A stretch of 54,401 bases of DNA from Gemmatimonadota bacterium (GTDB taxonomy: Bacteria; Gemmatimonadota; Gemmatimonadetes; Palauibacterales; Palauibacteraceae): positions 1-54,401 of the forward strand of contig JAMJQL010000023.1 in assembly GCA_023554245.1 (NCBI GenBank), read 5' to 3'. This document shows positions 45,843 to 54,401 of the stretch, in pieces. Under the pieces are notes generated by a model, which ran no database searches, was not told the origin of the DNA, and worked only from the letters and a program-made list of their open reading frames with translations. The translations under genes were made by a program, and so were the position numbers. The number at the start of each line of letters is the position of its first letter. Within the stretch, counting starts at the first letter, position 1.

Positions 45843-47359
45843 TTCCCCACGGTGAGGCGATCGCCCGGATAGATTCTGGACGATTTCAGGTTGTTCATCG
45901 CCATCAGGTCGCGTGTGGTGACCCCGTGGGCGCGAGCGATCGTCCAGAGCGTGTCTCCGCGCTGCACCGTCACGATCCGCGAACCGTCTTCCGACGTCAC
46001 CGCCGGCGCCGGAGCCGGCGCGGCGCTCGCCACCCGGGCGCGGGCGCGGCCCGAACGCGGGATGATCAGCTTCTGTCCGATCTGCAGACGGCGAGGATTC
46101 ACGTTGTTGTTCGTCGCGCGGATCGCGGTGATCGAAACGCCGTACCGATCGGCGATATGGGACAGCGTCTGTCCGCGCGTCACCACGTGTTCGAGCCAGG
46201 TCACCCGTTCGGATGCAGGCACCTGCGCGTACGCGGTCGTGAACGTCGCGGCGGTGCCCGGCGGAACGCGCACCTCGGCTCGCGTATCCGGCGGCGTGAC
46301 ACGACGCGGATACTGGGGGTTCAGTCGCCGGATCTCGTCCTCGGTCGTACCAGCCGCCTCGGCGAGGACATCGAAGCTCGTGGCGTCCGGCACCTCCACC
46401 ACGTCGAACGCGAGTGGCGGTTGCGGCACGACGTCGTCGAACCCGTATCGCACGGGGTTCTTCGCGATCGTAGTGGCGGCGATCAGCTTCGGCACGTAGT
46501 TGCGAGTCTCCCTGCGCAGCACCCTGGCGTCCGAAAGATCCCAGAAATCGTTGGACCCGGTTCGGGCAATGCCCCGGTTCACCCGGCCGGGGCCGCCGTT
46601 GTATGCGGCTGCCGCCAGATACCAGGATCCGTAGTCCTCGTAGAGGTCCCTGAGGTGGGCGACGGCGGCATCAGTAGCCTTGAAAGGGTCGCGACGCTCA
46701 TCCAGCCAGTAGCCGATCTCGAGGTCGTACAGCCGACCGGTGCCTCGGATGAACTGCCATAGTCCCACCGCGTGAGCCCGGCTGTACGCATTCGGGTTCA
46801 TCCCGCTCTCGATCATCGCGAGATACAGGAGATCTTCTGGAAGTCCGGCCTGTCGCAACCTGCGGCGGATCATCTCTTCGTACGCGCCTGCACGCTCGAG
46901 ATAAATCCGGAACCTGGTGCGGCCATTCCCGGTCGTGAAGAAGTCGATCCAGCGCTCGACGTGCTCGTTCATCTCGAGCGGGATCTCGTTGCGCTCTGCC
47001 AGCGACACCGCGCGCTCGGAAAGACCCAGGGGATCACTGCCGTAGATGTGATAGAAGGAACGACGATCGCCCTCGTCGAAGCTCAGGACATCGTCCTGGA
47101 AGCCCGGCGATTCCCCTTCCCAGGCGTCGAGTGCCTCGGAAGCGACTTCACCGAGAGTGGGCGCGGAAGCACTCGCTGGCGGCTCGGCACCAGCAGTGAC
47201 GCCATCGATCGCAAGGCTCTCCGGGACCGGCGACAGCTGCGGCGATGTGCGTCCGGAGCACGCTGCGAGCACGAGAACCGTGAGCAGAATGGCCGGCCGG
47301 GCTGACCTGATTCGCCATGCCCCCCGGCCGAACCTGTCGTCCAAGTACTCGAGATCCAT
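45839..47359 (-). CDS. MltD-like lytic transglycosylase with two LysM domains
   Basis: 506 residues. Signal sequence with a lipobox-like VLVLAAC, a helical region, an SLT domain with the catalytic Glu in LAMIESGMNPNAYS and AVGLWQFIRGTGRLY, YLAAAAYNGGPG and RETRNYVPKLIAA, then two LysM repeats (VVTRGQTLSHIADRYGVS at ~410 and VQRGDTLWTIARAHGV at ~465). It binds murein through LysM and cleaves glycan strands from the outer membrane. ATG 47359 is preceded by AGGAGG; an adjacent in-frame GTG at 47362 is equally well placed. It lies 89 nt downstream of guaB. Confidence 0.92.
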   Translation of the reverse strand: MDLEYLDDRFGRGAWRIRSARPAILLTVLVLAACSGRTSPQLSPVPESLAIDGVTAGAEPPASASAPTLGEVASEALDAWEGESPGFQDDVLSFDEGDRRSFYHIYGSDPLGLSERAVSLAERNEIPLEMNEHVERWIDFFTTGNGRTRFRIYLERAGAYEEMIRRRLRQAGLPEDLLYLAMIESGMNPNAYSRAHAVGLWQFIRGTGRLYDLEIGYWLDERRDPFKATDAAVAHLRDLYEDYGSWYLAAAAYNGGPGRVNRGIARTGSNDFWDLSDARVLRRETRNYVPKLIAATTIAKNPVRYGFDDVVPQPPLAFDVVEVPDATSFDVLAEAAGTTEDEIRRLNPQYPRRVTPPDTRAEVRVPPGTAATFTTAYAQVPASERVTWLEHVVTRGQTLSHIADRYGVSITAIRATNNNVNPRRLQIGQKLIIPRSGRARARVASAAPAPAPAVTSEDGSRIVTVQRGDTLWTIARAHGVTTRDLMAMNNLKSSRIYPGDRLTVGK

Positions 47360-47448
47360 CACGCAGTGCCTCCTGTAGGGCCGTCGAGCGCGCCATGCGC
47401 GATTTCGCCCGGCTTGCGCCACCTGTCCGGACGCAGTCGCGGTTTCGA

Positions 47449-48999
<1,551 letters not shown>

Positions 49000-49058
49000 T
49001 CACCTGCTCGGCGTCGTCACGAACGCGAAAGGGTAGAGCGCCCTGCGGCGACAGTCAA

Positions 49059-49427
49059 CTATTCGACGGCGATCTCGCGCGATTCCGGAGGCTCACGGTT
49101 GGCATCCCTCTTCGTCGGTGCCGAGGGTTCCGGACGACTGCCCTCCAGCTCCACGAGGAATTCCTTGCCTGCCGCCCGCACATGCCCGAGAACCCGGTCC
49201 GCCGCTCCCATCACCTTCATGGTCTCACGGATGGCCGATGCCGGAACCCGACGCTTGCGCATCGTGTCCTGAAACATCTCCCCGAGCTTCTGGATGCCGG
49301 ATGTAGGCAGCTCGTCCTCTCCGTATTGCGACTTCAAGTAGTTGATGAAGTCCAGCACCTGGTAAGCCTTGTCGTCCGGAAGAGAGTCGAGCTTCCTCCA
49401 GATTTCCTTTCTCAGGATCTCGTTCAT
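49059..49427 (-). CDS. Conserved hypothetical protein, helical
   Basis: 122 residues, no recognised domain. The N-terminal ~35 residues (LRKEIWRKLDSLPDDKAYQVLDFINYLKSQ, in two parts) look like an amphipathic helix pair similar to short DUF2281-type or antitoxin-like N-termini. A second helical region follows (residues ~45-95), then a charged Pro-rich tail. There is no signal peptide or membrane segment. It is divergent from the SDR gene across 271 nt and 155 nt downstream of the guaB start. Coding is supported by composition and an ATG start, but the function is unknown. Confidence 0.6.
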   Translation of the reverse strand: MNEILRKEIWRKLDSLPDDKAYQVLDFINYLKSQYGEDELPTSGIQKLGEMFQDTMRKRRVPASAIRETMKVMGAADRVLGHVRAAGKEFLVELEGSRPEPSAPTKRDANREPPESREIAVE

Positions 49428-49698
49428 CGGGCCTCTGACCGGCTCGGGTTCGTCGGACTGCAGTACTCCCGCCCCTGTGTAGTTCGGAATCGACCTCGAA
49501 AAGTTTCATCTGCGGCTCGCAGCGACCCCCTGTACTCGTAGCCCCCCCGTGTCGAGGCACGCAAGTCGCAAAGGCTGCTTCGACCTCGGGGCTGGCGGTT
49601 CGAACCGGCCGGCGAGACAATGCGGAGGCGTGGTATCGCTTCAGGGCACGTGAGCATCCACCTGCCGAAACTGATAGTCCCATTTAGGAGAAACTCGT
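49428..49698. other. Divergent intergenic region with 12-bp palindrome
   Basis: 271 nt between the hypothetical gene (-) and the SDR gene (+). I see no ORF with coding character. A perfect 12-bp palindrome CGGTTCGAACCG lies at 49596-49607, about 90 nt before the SDR start. It resembles a tRNA T-arm, but no acceptor, anticodon or D-arm fits around it. It could be an operator. Confidence 0.4.
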
Positions 49699-50442
49699 TT
49701 GCTTGAACGACGCGACAGCCCGCGGACGGCACTGGTCACGGGCGGCGCGATCCGGGTAGGACGAGCCATCGCACTGGCTCTTGGAGAGACGGGCTGGCGC
49801 GTGGCGGTTCATTACCGCAGCTCCGAATCGAAGGCGGTCGAGGTGGTCCGTCGTCTCGAGGAGCTGGGTCCCGGAGGTATCGCTCTCCAGGCCGACCTGT
49901 CCGAGGCTGAGGCTGCAGAGGGACTCGTTTCTGACGCGGTGAAGGCCCTCGGGCACATCGATCTGCTGGTAAACAGCGCGGCCGTCTTTCCCCGGCAGGA
50001 TCCGTTGACGGTATCGGCAGCGGAGTGGGACGACCTCTTCGCCGTGAATCTCCGGGCGCCGTTCTTCTGTTCGCGCGAAGCGGCCAGGCACATGGCGGTC
50101 TCGCAGGGAGGATCGATCGTGAACCTGATCGACACCGGGGCCGACGAGGCGTGGCCGGGATACGTGCCGTACGTGGCGACCAAGGCCGGACTGGCCAGTG
50201 TCACGCGCGGGCTGGCCCGGGCCTTCGCGCCCGAAGTTCGCGTCAACGGGGTGTCGCCGGGTCCGGTGCTGCTGCCCGTGGGTGAGGACTCGGAGAGTTA
50301 TCGAGCGCGTGCGGCGGAGCGCACGGTGCTCGGACGGATCGGCTCACCGCGGGACGTGGCGGAGGCGGTTCTATATCTCGCCGACGCCGAGTATGTTACC
50401 GGGGAGATTATTCGGGTCGACGGAGGGCAGCACCTCACCTGA
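49699..50442 (+). CDS. SDR oxidoreductase, pteridine-reductase-like (FolM/PTR1 group)
   Basis: 247 residues from a TTG with AGGAG 8 nt upstream. It has the TGxxxRxG cofactor motif (VTGGAIRVGRAIA) that marks pteridine reductases instead of TGxxxGxG, NSAAVF, the catalytic YxxxK (YVATKAGL), and an Asp 13 residues before the Tyr in NLIDTGADEAWPGYVPY, the same spacing as the catalytic Asp of PTR1. The C-terminus has NGVSPGPVLLP and VTGEIIRVDGGQ. Likely an NADPH-dependent dihydropteridine or dihydromonapterin reductase. A general SDR is the fallback. A gene for a tandem USP follows 51 nt later. Confidence 0.78.
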   Translation: MLERRDSPRTALVTGGAIRVGRAIALALGETGWRVAVHYRSSESKAVEVVRRLEELGPGGIALQADLSEAEAAEGLVSDAVKALGHIDLLVNSAAVFPRQDPLTVSAAEWDDLFAVNLRAPFFCSREAARHMAVSQGGSIVNLIDTGADEAWPGYVPYVATKAGLASVTRGLARAFAPEVRVNGVSPGPVLLPVGEDSESYRARAAERTVLGRIGSPRDVAEAVLYLADAEYVTGEIIRVDGGQHLT

Positions 50443-50493
50443 CACGAACGAGCTTCCTGCTTTCGGCCGATCCAGGAATTCCGGGAGGACTGA

Positions 50494-51333
50494 ATGTTCG
50501 AACGGATCGTCGTCGCCCTTGATGGCTCCGCCGATTCCCGGAACGCCGCCGACCTCGCCATCCGGCTGGCAGCACGTTTCGGGGCGCGCCTTTCCGCAAT
50601 GTTCGTCATCGACAGCAGATCGATCGAAGGACCGGCAATCGAGGCGCTGGCGCCCATCTGGGGTGAGACCAGTGGCCGTCCCTTCAAGGCCGAGATTCTG
50701 CAGACGTGGAACGAGCGCAGCAGGACGGAGCTGGACCGTTTCGAATCCCGGGCCGTAGCTGCCGGTATCACGAGCGTCGAGCGGCGGCAGGTCACCGGAC
50801 TCGCCGAAGAGGCGATTTCGGAGGCCGGTCGCTCGGCCGATCTCGTCGTAATGGGTCGACGAGGAGAGAATGTGGGATTCGGTCTCCATCCGATCGGCAG
50901 CACGCTCGTCAGGGTCCTGCGCCATGCCACCCACCCCGTTCTGGTGGCGGGCAGGACACCATCCACCGAGATCCCTCTGACCGTCATGGTTGCCCTCGAC
51001 GGCCGCGAGCCATCGGTGCGCGCTCTCGATCTGGCGATCCAGTATTGCGCGGCAGCCGAAGCACAGATTCGGCTTCTCACGGCCGGGGACGACCGCGCGG
51101 ATGCACTGCTGGAGCCTGCCCACAGTCTCTGCGACGATCACGACATCGAGTGGGAATCGGTTCGGCTGGACGCGGAGCCCGGCAATGCCGTTGATGAGGC
51201 GGTGCGACGATGGGGGATCGATGGCCTGTTCATGGGCGCCTTCGGGCACGGCCGGATCCACGACCTGCTGCTGGGATCGCACACCGAGGAGATAATCGGA
51301 GCGGTCTCCATCCCCACCTTCCTGGTCCGCTGA
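50494..51333 (+). CDS. Universal stress protein, two tandem UspA domains
   Basis: 279 residues. Domain 1 (~1-148) starts FERIVVALDGSADSRNAADLA and ends VVMGRRGENVGFG...GST; domain 2 (~155-279) starts VMVALDGREPSVRALDLA and ends with GAFGHGRIHDLLLGS, a full G-x2-G-x9-G-S ATP-binding motif, followed by IPTFLVR. Only the second domain matches the ATP-binding spacing exactly. Soluble; role in stress is inferred from the family. The ATG has GGGAGGA upstream. It converges on the histidine kinase with a 28-nt gap. Confidence 0.88.
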   Translation: MFERIVVALDGSADSRNAADLAIRLAARFGARLSAMFVIDSRSIEGPAIEALAPIWGETSGRPFKAEILQTWNERSRTELDRFESRAVAAGITSVERRQVTGLAEEAISEAGRSADLVVMGRRGENVGFGLHPIGSTLVRVLRHATHPVLVAGRTPSTEIPLTVMVALDGREPSVRALDLAIQYCAAAEAQIRLLTAGDDRADALLEPAHSLCDDHDIEWESVRLDAEPGNAVDEAVRRWGIDGLFMGAFGHGRIHDLLLGSHTEEIIGAVSIPTFLVR

Positions 51334-51361
51334 GACGTACCGTCAGCGGCAGGAAGAACCC

Positions 51362-52459
51362 TCAGAGCGGTGGGAACGGAAGCAGCACGTCGAACGCGGC
51401 CCCACCTTCCGGAGTCGTGTCGATCGAGATCGAACCGCCTGCCGCGCGGACGAGCCGTGCGCTGATAGAAAGGCCGAGACCCTGTGTCCAGCCTCGGGTC
51501 TCGCCGGCCAGGTGATCCGGATCGTCCGAGTCGAGCGCGGCCCGGATCTTCGCAATGGGAGCCTCGGTTCCCGAGTCCCTCACGTCCAGGTGCAGCCCCC
51601 CGTCGTCCGTGTCCTCGAACACGACGTCGATCCGCCCGCCGTCCGGCAGAGCCTGAACCGCGTTCGAGATCAGGTTCAGCAGTACGCGGTTCACGACCTG
51701 AGCGTCGCCGGTGCGCAGGCCCTCCGCGCGCATCGAGAGATTCAGTTCGACCCCGTTGTGTGCGACGACCGGTCCGACCAGGCCGTTGACGTCGGTCAGC
51801 ACCGACTCGAGTGAGAAGGGTGCCTGTGCAGATACGAGGGGTGCGTCGGTCCCGAGTCGCGCGAAGTCGATCACGTCGTTCACCATCTTGACCAGCGTCA
51901 CGGCCGCCATGAACAGGACTTCGACCTGGCGTACCTGGACCGGATTGAGTGGCCCGCTGTGTCCGCTTCGCAGGGCGTCGGCGAGAAACAGTATCGAGTT
52001 GAGCGGTGATCGCAGGTCATGCGAGATGTCCTGCAGGAAGCGTCTCTGGCGTCCACCGTGCCGCTCGAGGATCTGCGAGGCCGCCTCCAGGGTGGCGGCA
52101 TCGAGGTCCGCATGGCGCCGCGACCGAAGCCCGTAGGTGGCAGGGTCCTGGCGTTGCAGGTCGTGCAGCAGGCCCGCGCGCATGTACGCCAGTGCTTCGC
52201 CGAGATCATCGAGGGTGAACCGGTCCAGCTCGGCCTTCTCCGTCTGCTCATCCGATTCTCTTCCGGCTGGAGCGAAGCCCGGATCCAGGGCTCGCGCGAG
52301 AAAGCGCATCGCGGGTTGCAGGCGAGACGGAGCCCCCTCGACGGCCGAACCGGGACTCCACGGCCCGTCCGGTTCCAGCCGTCCTCCGTCTCGCCCGCCT
52401 CCCGATCGTTCTCCGATCGCGGGAGGGAGCGTCCGTTCCCGTCTCTCGTCAGGACGCAA
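51362..52459 (-). CDS. Soluble sensor histidine kinase
   Basis: 365 residues, no transmembrane helix and no recognised sensor domain. The H-box is FLQDISHDLRSPLNSI with H147; the N-box is NRVLLNLISNAVQALPDGG; G1 is VRDSGTE, weaker than the usual DxGxG; G2 is GLGLSISARLV. The N-terminal ~120 residues are charged and low in complexity. Phosphotransfer to the upstream sigma-54 regulator is likely. The TTG at 52459 overlaps the regulator's stop by 11 nt; an in-frame ATG at 52309 could be the real start. Confidence 0.8.
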   Translation of the reverse strand: MRPDERRERTLPPAIGERSGGGRDGGRLEPDGPWSPGSAVEGAPSRLQPAMRFLARALDPGFAPAGRESDEQTEKAELDRFTLDDLGEALAYMRAGLLHDLQRQDPATYGLRSRRHADLDAATLEAASQILERHGGRQRRFLQDISHDLRSPLNSILFLADALRSGHSGPLNPVQVRQVEVLFMAAVTLVKMVNDVIDFARLGTDAPLVSAQAPFSLESVLTDVNGLVGPVVAHNGVELNLSMRAEGLRTGDAQVVNRVLLNLISNAVQALPDGGRIDVVFEDTDDGGLHLDVRDSGTEAPIAKIRAALDSDDPDHLAGETRGWTQGLGLSISARLVRAAGGSISIDTTPEGGAAFDVLLPFPPL

Positions 52460-53978
52460 AGGCCTCTCTCGCGAGATTGTGCTTGTCCATCAGGCGGTAC
52501 AGCGTGGTGCGGTCTATCCCTGCCTGTCGTGCGGCTTCCGACATGTTGCCTTCGGTACGGGCGATGAGCTGGGACAGGTACTCCCGCTCGAATCGATCCA
52601 CGAGTTCCTGTTTCGCATCGTGGAACGGCTGTCCGACATCCACCGAAGCGAAGCCGCCGATCGACGGTTCTCCGATCGGGTCCGTTCCGCCGAGCATGGA
52701 AAGTCGGTCAGCCGGGATCTCCTCGTTCGGATCCGACAGGACGACGAGGTTCTCGATCACGTTCTGCAATTCGCGCACGTTGCCCGGCCATTCGTACGAG
52801 ACCAGGCGTTCCAGCGTCTCCCGGGACAGGCGGGGAGGCTCGTCGCCGCCCAGCTGGTGCCGTTTCCAGAAATGCGATACGAAGTGCTTGATGAGAACGG
52901 GAATGTCCTCCGGGCGCTCGCGCAGCGCTGGAAGCCGAATCGGCACCACACGCAGGCGATAGTAGAGGTCGTGACGAAGGACACCGTCCTCCAGGGCCTG
53001 CTCCGGCTCACGGTTCGTAGCCGAAATGAACCGTACGTCTACGACGGCGTCGTCCTTCTCGCTCCCCACCCTGCGCAGCACGCCATCCTGGAGAACGCGC
53101 AGTAGTTTCGCCTGAAGAGGCATGGGCATCTCGGCCAGCTCGTCCAGGAAGAAGGACCCACCGTCGGCGACCTCGAGAAGCCCGGCCTTGTCGCGTATGG
53201 CTCCGGTGAAGGCTCCTCGCTTGTGCCCGAACATCTCCGACTCGAGGAGCTCGCCCGGAAGCGCGGCGCAGTTCACGGCCATGAACGGTCGACGTGATCG
53301 GCGACTCTCGCGGTGGATGTACTGAGCGAACAATTCCTTCCCCGTGCCGCTCTCCCCGGTGATGAATACGGAAGCGTCGGTGGGCGCCACCTTGAGCGCT
53401 TTGGCCACGGCCTCGCGCATCGATTTGGAAACTCCCAGAATCTGCGCGCCCTTCTCGACCAGAACTCCCTGGCGCTCGGTCGGCGTGGAGATCTTCCGCG
53501 TGCGCAACAGGGTGAAAGCGGCCCGCCCGACGAGCACGAGCAGCTGGGTGGCCGTGAACGGCTTGGGCAGATAGTCCCATGCGCCGGCCTGCATGGCTCG
53601 AACGCTGCTCTCGGCCGTCGCATGGCCGGTCATCACGATCGCGAGCGTGTCGGGGTTTCGCTTTCTGACCTCGGCGAGAATGTCGAGTCCGTGGACATTC
53701 GGCATGTTCTGGTCGATCAGGACGATGTCGAATTCCTGCGACCGGACTCGACGCAACGCTTCTTCGGCCCGCCGCTCGACTTCCACGTCGTAGCCTTCCG
53801 CGGCCAGCACCGTCTCGCAGCTTTCGAGAATGCTGGGCTCGTCGTCGACGACGAGAATATCGATCGTCTTGAGGATCTCGGGGTCGAGCGCGAGCGGATT
53901 CCCGTCAGGGTCCCCCCCGTGGTCGGCCCCCTGCGCTTCTTCCAGGATCTCCTGTTCCAGCTCGTAGGACTCGCTCAC
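52449..53978 (-). CDS. Sigma-54-dependent response regulator, NtrC family
   Basis: About 509 residues from GTG 53978. The receiver domain has DILVVDDEPSILE, phosphoacceptor D89 in VLIDQNMPN, and YLPKPF. The AAA+ domain (~190-400) has Walker A GESGTGKE, the sigma-54-contacting GAFTGA loop, SFFLDELAEMP (Walker B) and the GNVRELQN region. The C-terminal Fis-type HTH has EGNMSEAARQAGIDRTTLYRLM. It activates sigma-54 promoters on phosphorylation. The start is uncertain: the frame is open upstream to a TTG at 54227, but the ~80 extra residues are unlike any domain. The kinase gene follows with an 11-nt overlap. Confidence 0.92.
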   Translation of the reverse strand: MSESYELEQEILEEAQGADHGGDPDGNPLALDPEILKTIDILVVDDEPSILESCETVLAAEGYDVEVERRAEEALRRVRSQEFDIVLIDQNMPNVHGLDILAEVRKRNPDTLAIVMTGHATAESSVRAMQAGAWDYLPKPFTATQLLVLVGRAAFTLLRTRKISTPTERQGVLVEKGAQILGVSKSMREAVAKALKVAPTDASVFITGESGTGKELFAQYIHRESRRSRRPFMAVNCAALPGELLESEMFGHKRGAFTGAIRDKAGLLEVADGGSFFLDELAEMPMPLQAKLLRVLQDGVLRRVGSEKDDAVVDVRFISATNREPEQALEDGVLRHDLYYRLRVVPIRLPALRERPEDIPVLIKHFVSHFWKRHQLGGDEPPRLSRETLERLVSYEWPGNVRELQNVIENLVVLSDPNEEIPADRLSMLGGTDPIGEPSIGGFASVDVGQPFHDAKQELVDRFEREYLSQLIARTEGNMSEAARQAGIDRTTLYRLMDKHNLAREAFAS

Positions 53979-54401
53979 TTCGGCTTCCGTCTCCCAGGCG
54001 CCGATCGCGGCGCCTTCGAGGTCGATCGGGTTCCGTGCCGGGCACGGGGCGTCACGCCGGGAGTCGGCAAGTCCCGGACCCGTGTGGCGAGAAAGCGTCA
54101 GTATCGGCGATGTCGCTGTGGGGAATCCGCCACGGGGGTGAACCGTTGCGTTCTGCCGATCAGGAGGGTCAGCCGGGCCCGGATCTGGCCGAATGAATCT
54201 GTTTTCCGGGCAATCTTGAGCGGTCAACGATTCGCGCTTCCTGCACGGGTCGGTCGACCTGTCGCCCCGACCCGGTCGTCGAGTCGAACGAAGACGCGGC
54301 TGGAATTGCAGGCCCCGGGTGGCCTCGAATCGTCAGCGGAATTCCGGAGGAGCCGCACTCCGTTTTGCAGGGCGCGATTCGGTCGTGCAGGACGCGACTG
54401 A
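53979..54401. other. Upstream region of the regulator gene; no gene seen
   Basis: 423 nt to the window end. The part to 54227 is an open extension of the response regulator frame with poor coding character. The rest (54228-54401) shows no convincing gene on either strand. I found no clean sigma-54 GG-N10-GC promoter. A gene starting beyond the window end may contribute. Confidence 0.4.

Noticed and set aside
49590-49612. GGTTCGAACC resembling a tRNA T-arm
   Set aside because: The five-pair stem does not form and no acceptor, D-arm or anticodon arm can be found on either strand.
54350-54385. Possible sigma-54 promoter around GTTTTGCA
   Set aside because: The -24 GG is not at the required 12-nt spacing from the GC.
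53313-54401. Plus-strand 362-aa open frame reaching the window end
   Set aside because: Antisense to the response regulator over most of its length, with no motifs.

Overview
The window looks like chromosomal DNA from a high-GC Gram-negative bacterium. The signs are Kdo-type sugar synthesis, SurA, FtsEX with an EnvC-like factor, lipoboxes, and LemA/TPM proteins. The gene style (secreted M14, M28 and CocE-type hydrolases with aspartate-rich inserts, ergothioneine genes, a class 1B DHODH) would suit Gemmatimonadota, but that placement is inference. There are no rRNA or tRNA genes, integrases, transposases, CRISPR arrays or phage genes. Gene density is very high, with many 4-nt start/stop overlaps.

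Layout. 1-396: 3' end of a family 2 glycosyltransferase. 438-2895 (-): egtB-egtD, ergothioneine. 3010-5935: a VLCAD-like acyl-CoA dehydrogenase converging on a PIG3-type quinone oxidoreductase. 6087-10040 (+): two tandem exported M14 carboxypeptidase-like proteins, the first lacking every catalytic residue, then a DUF2784 membrane protein. 10060-14374 (-): TPM protein, nucleotidyltransferase-fold protein, LemA, CocE-type hydrolase. 14585-19466 (+): a five-gene sugar operon, kdnA-kdnB-kdsA-(transaldolase/CBS fusion)-kdsC-like, which should make 8-amino-Kdo for LPS. 19489-26654 (-): two groups, YtxH/YihY membrane proteins, then smpB-amidase-TPR lipoprotein-pyrK-pyrDB-pyrF. 26749-28263 (-): exported M28 peptidase.

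28477-43066 (+): eleven tightly coupled genes: DUF58, BatA-like VWA protein, mfd, PPIase-like lipoprotein, surA-like, pdxA, ftsE, ftsX, envC-like, holB, moaC. A small SLT transglycosylase and a UDP-GlcNAc dehydrogenase follow on the same strand. 45123-48903 (-): guaB, MltD-like transglycosylase with LysM domains, PHP phosphoesterase. 49059-51333: a divergent pair (conserved hypothetical; pteridine-reductase-like SDR) and a tandem universal stress protein. 51362-53978 (-): a sigma-54 response regulator and a soluble histidine kinase.

The envelope is the common theme: Kdo8N, outer-membrane protein folding (SurA), division-site hydrolase control (FtsEX-EnvC-like with an amidase carrying the regulatory-helix insert), two lytic transglycosylases and a UDP-sugar dehydrogenase. 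The strongest candidate for something undescribed is the 17740-18744 fusion. It joins a transaldolase/fructose-6-phosphate-aldolase-like barrel to the CBS tail typical of arabinose-5-phosphate isomerase (KdsD), and it sits exactly where an arabinose-5-phosphate supplier for KdsA is expected.
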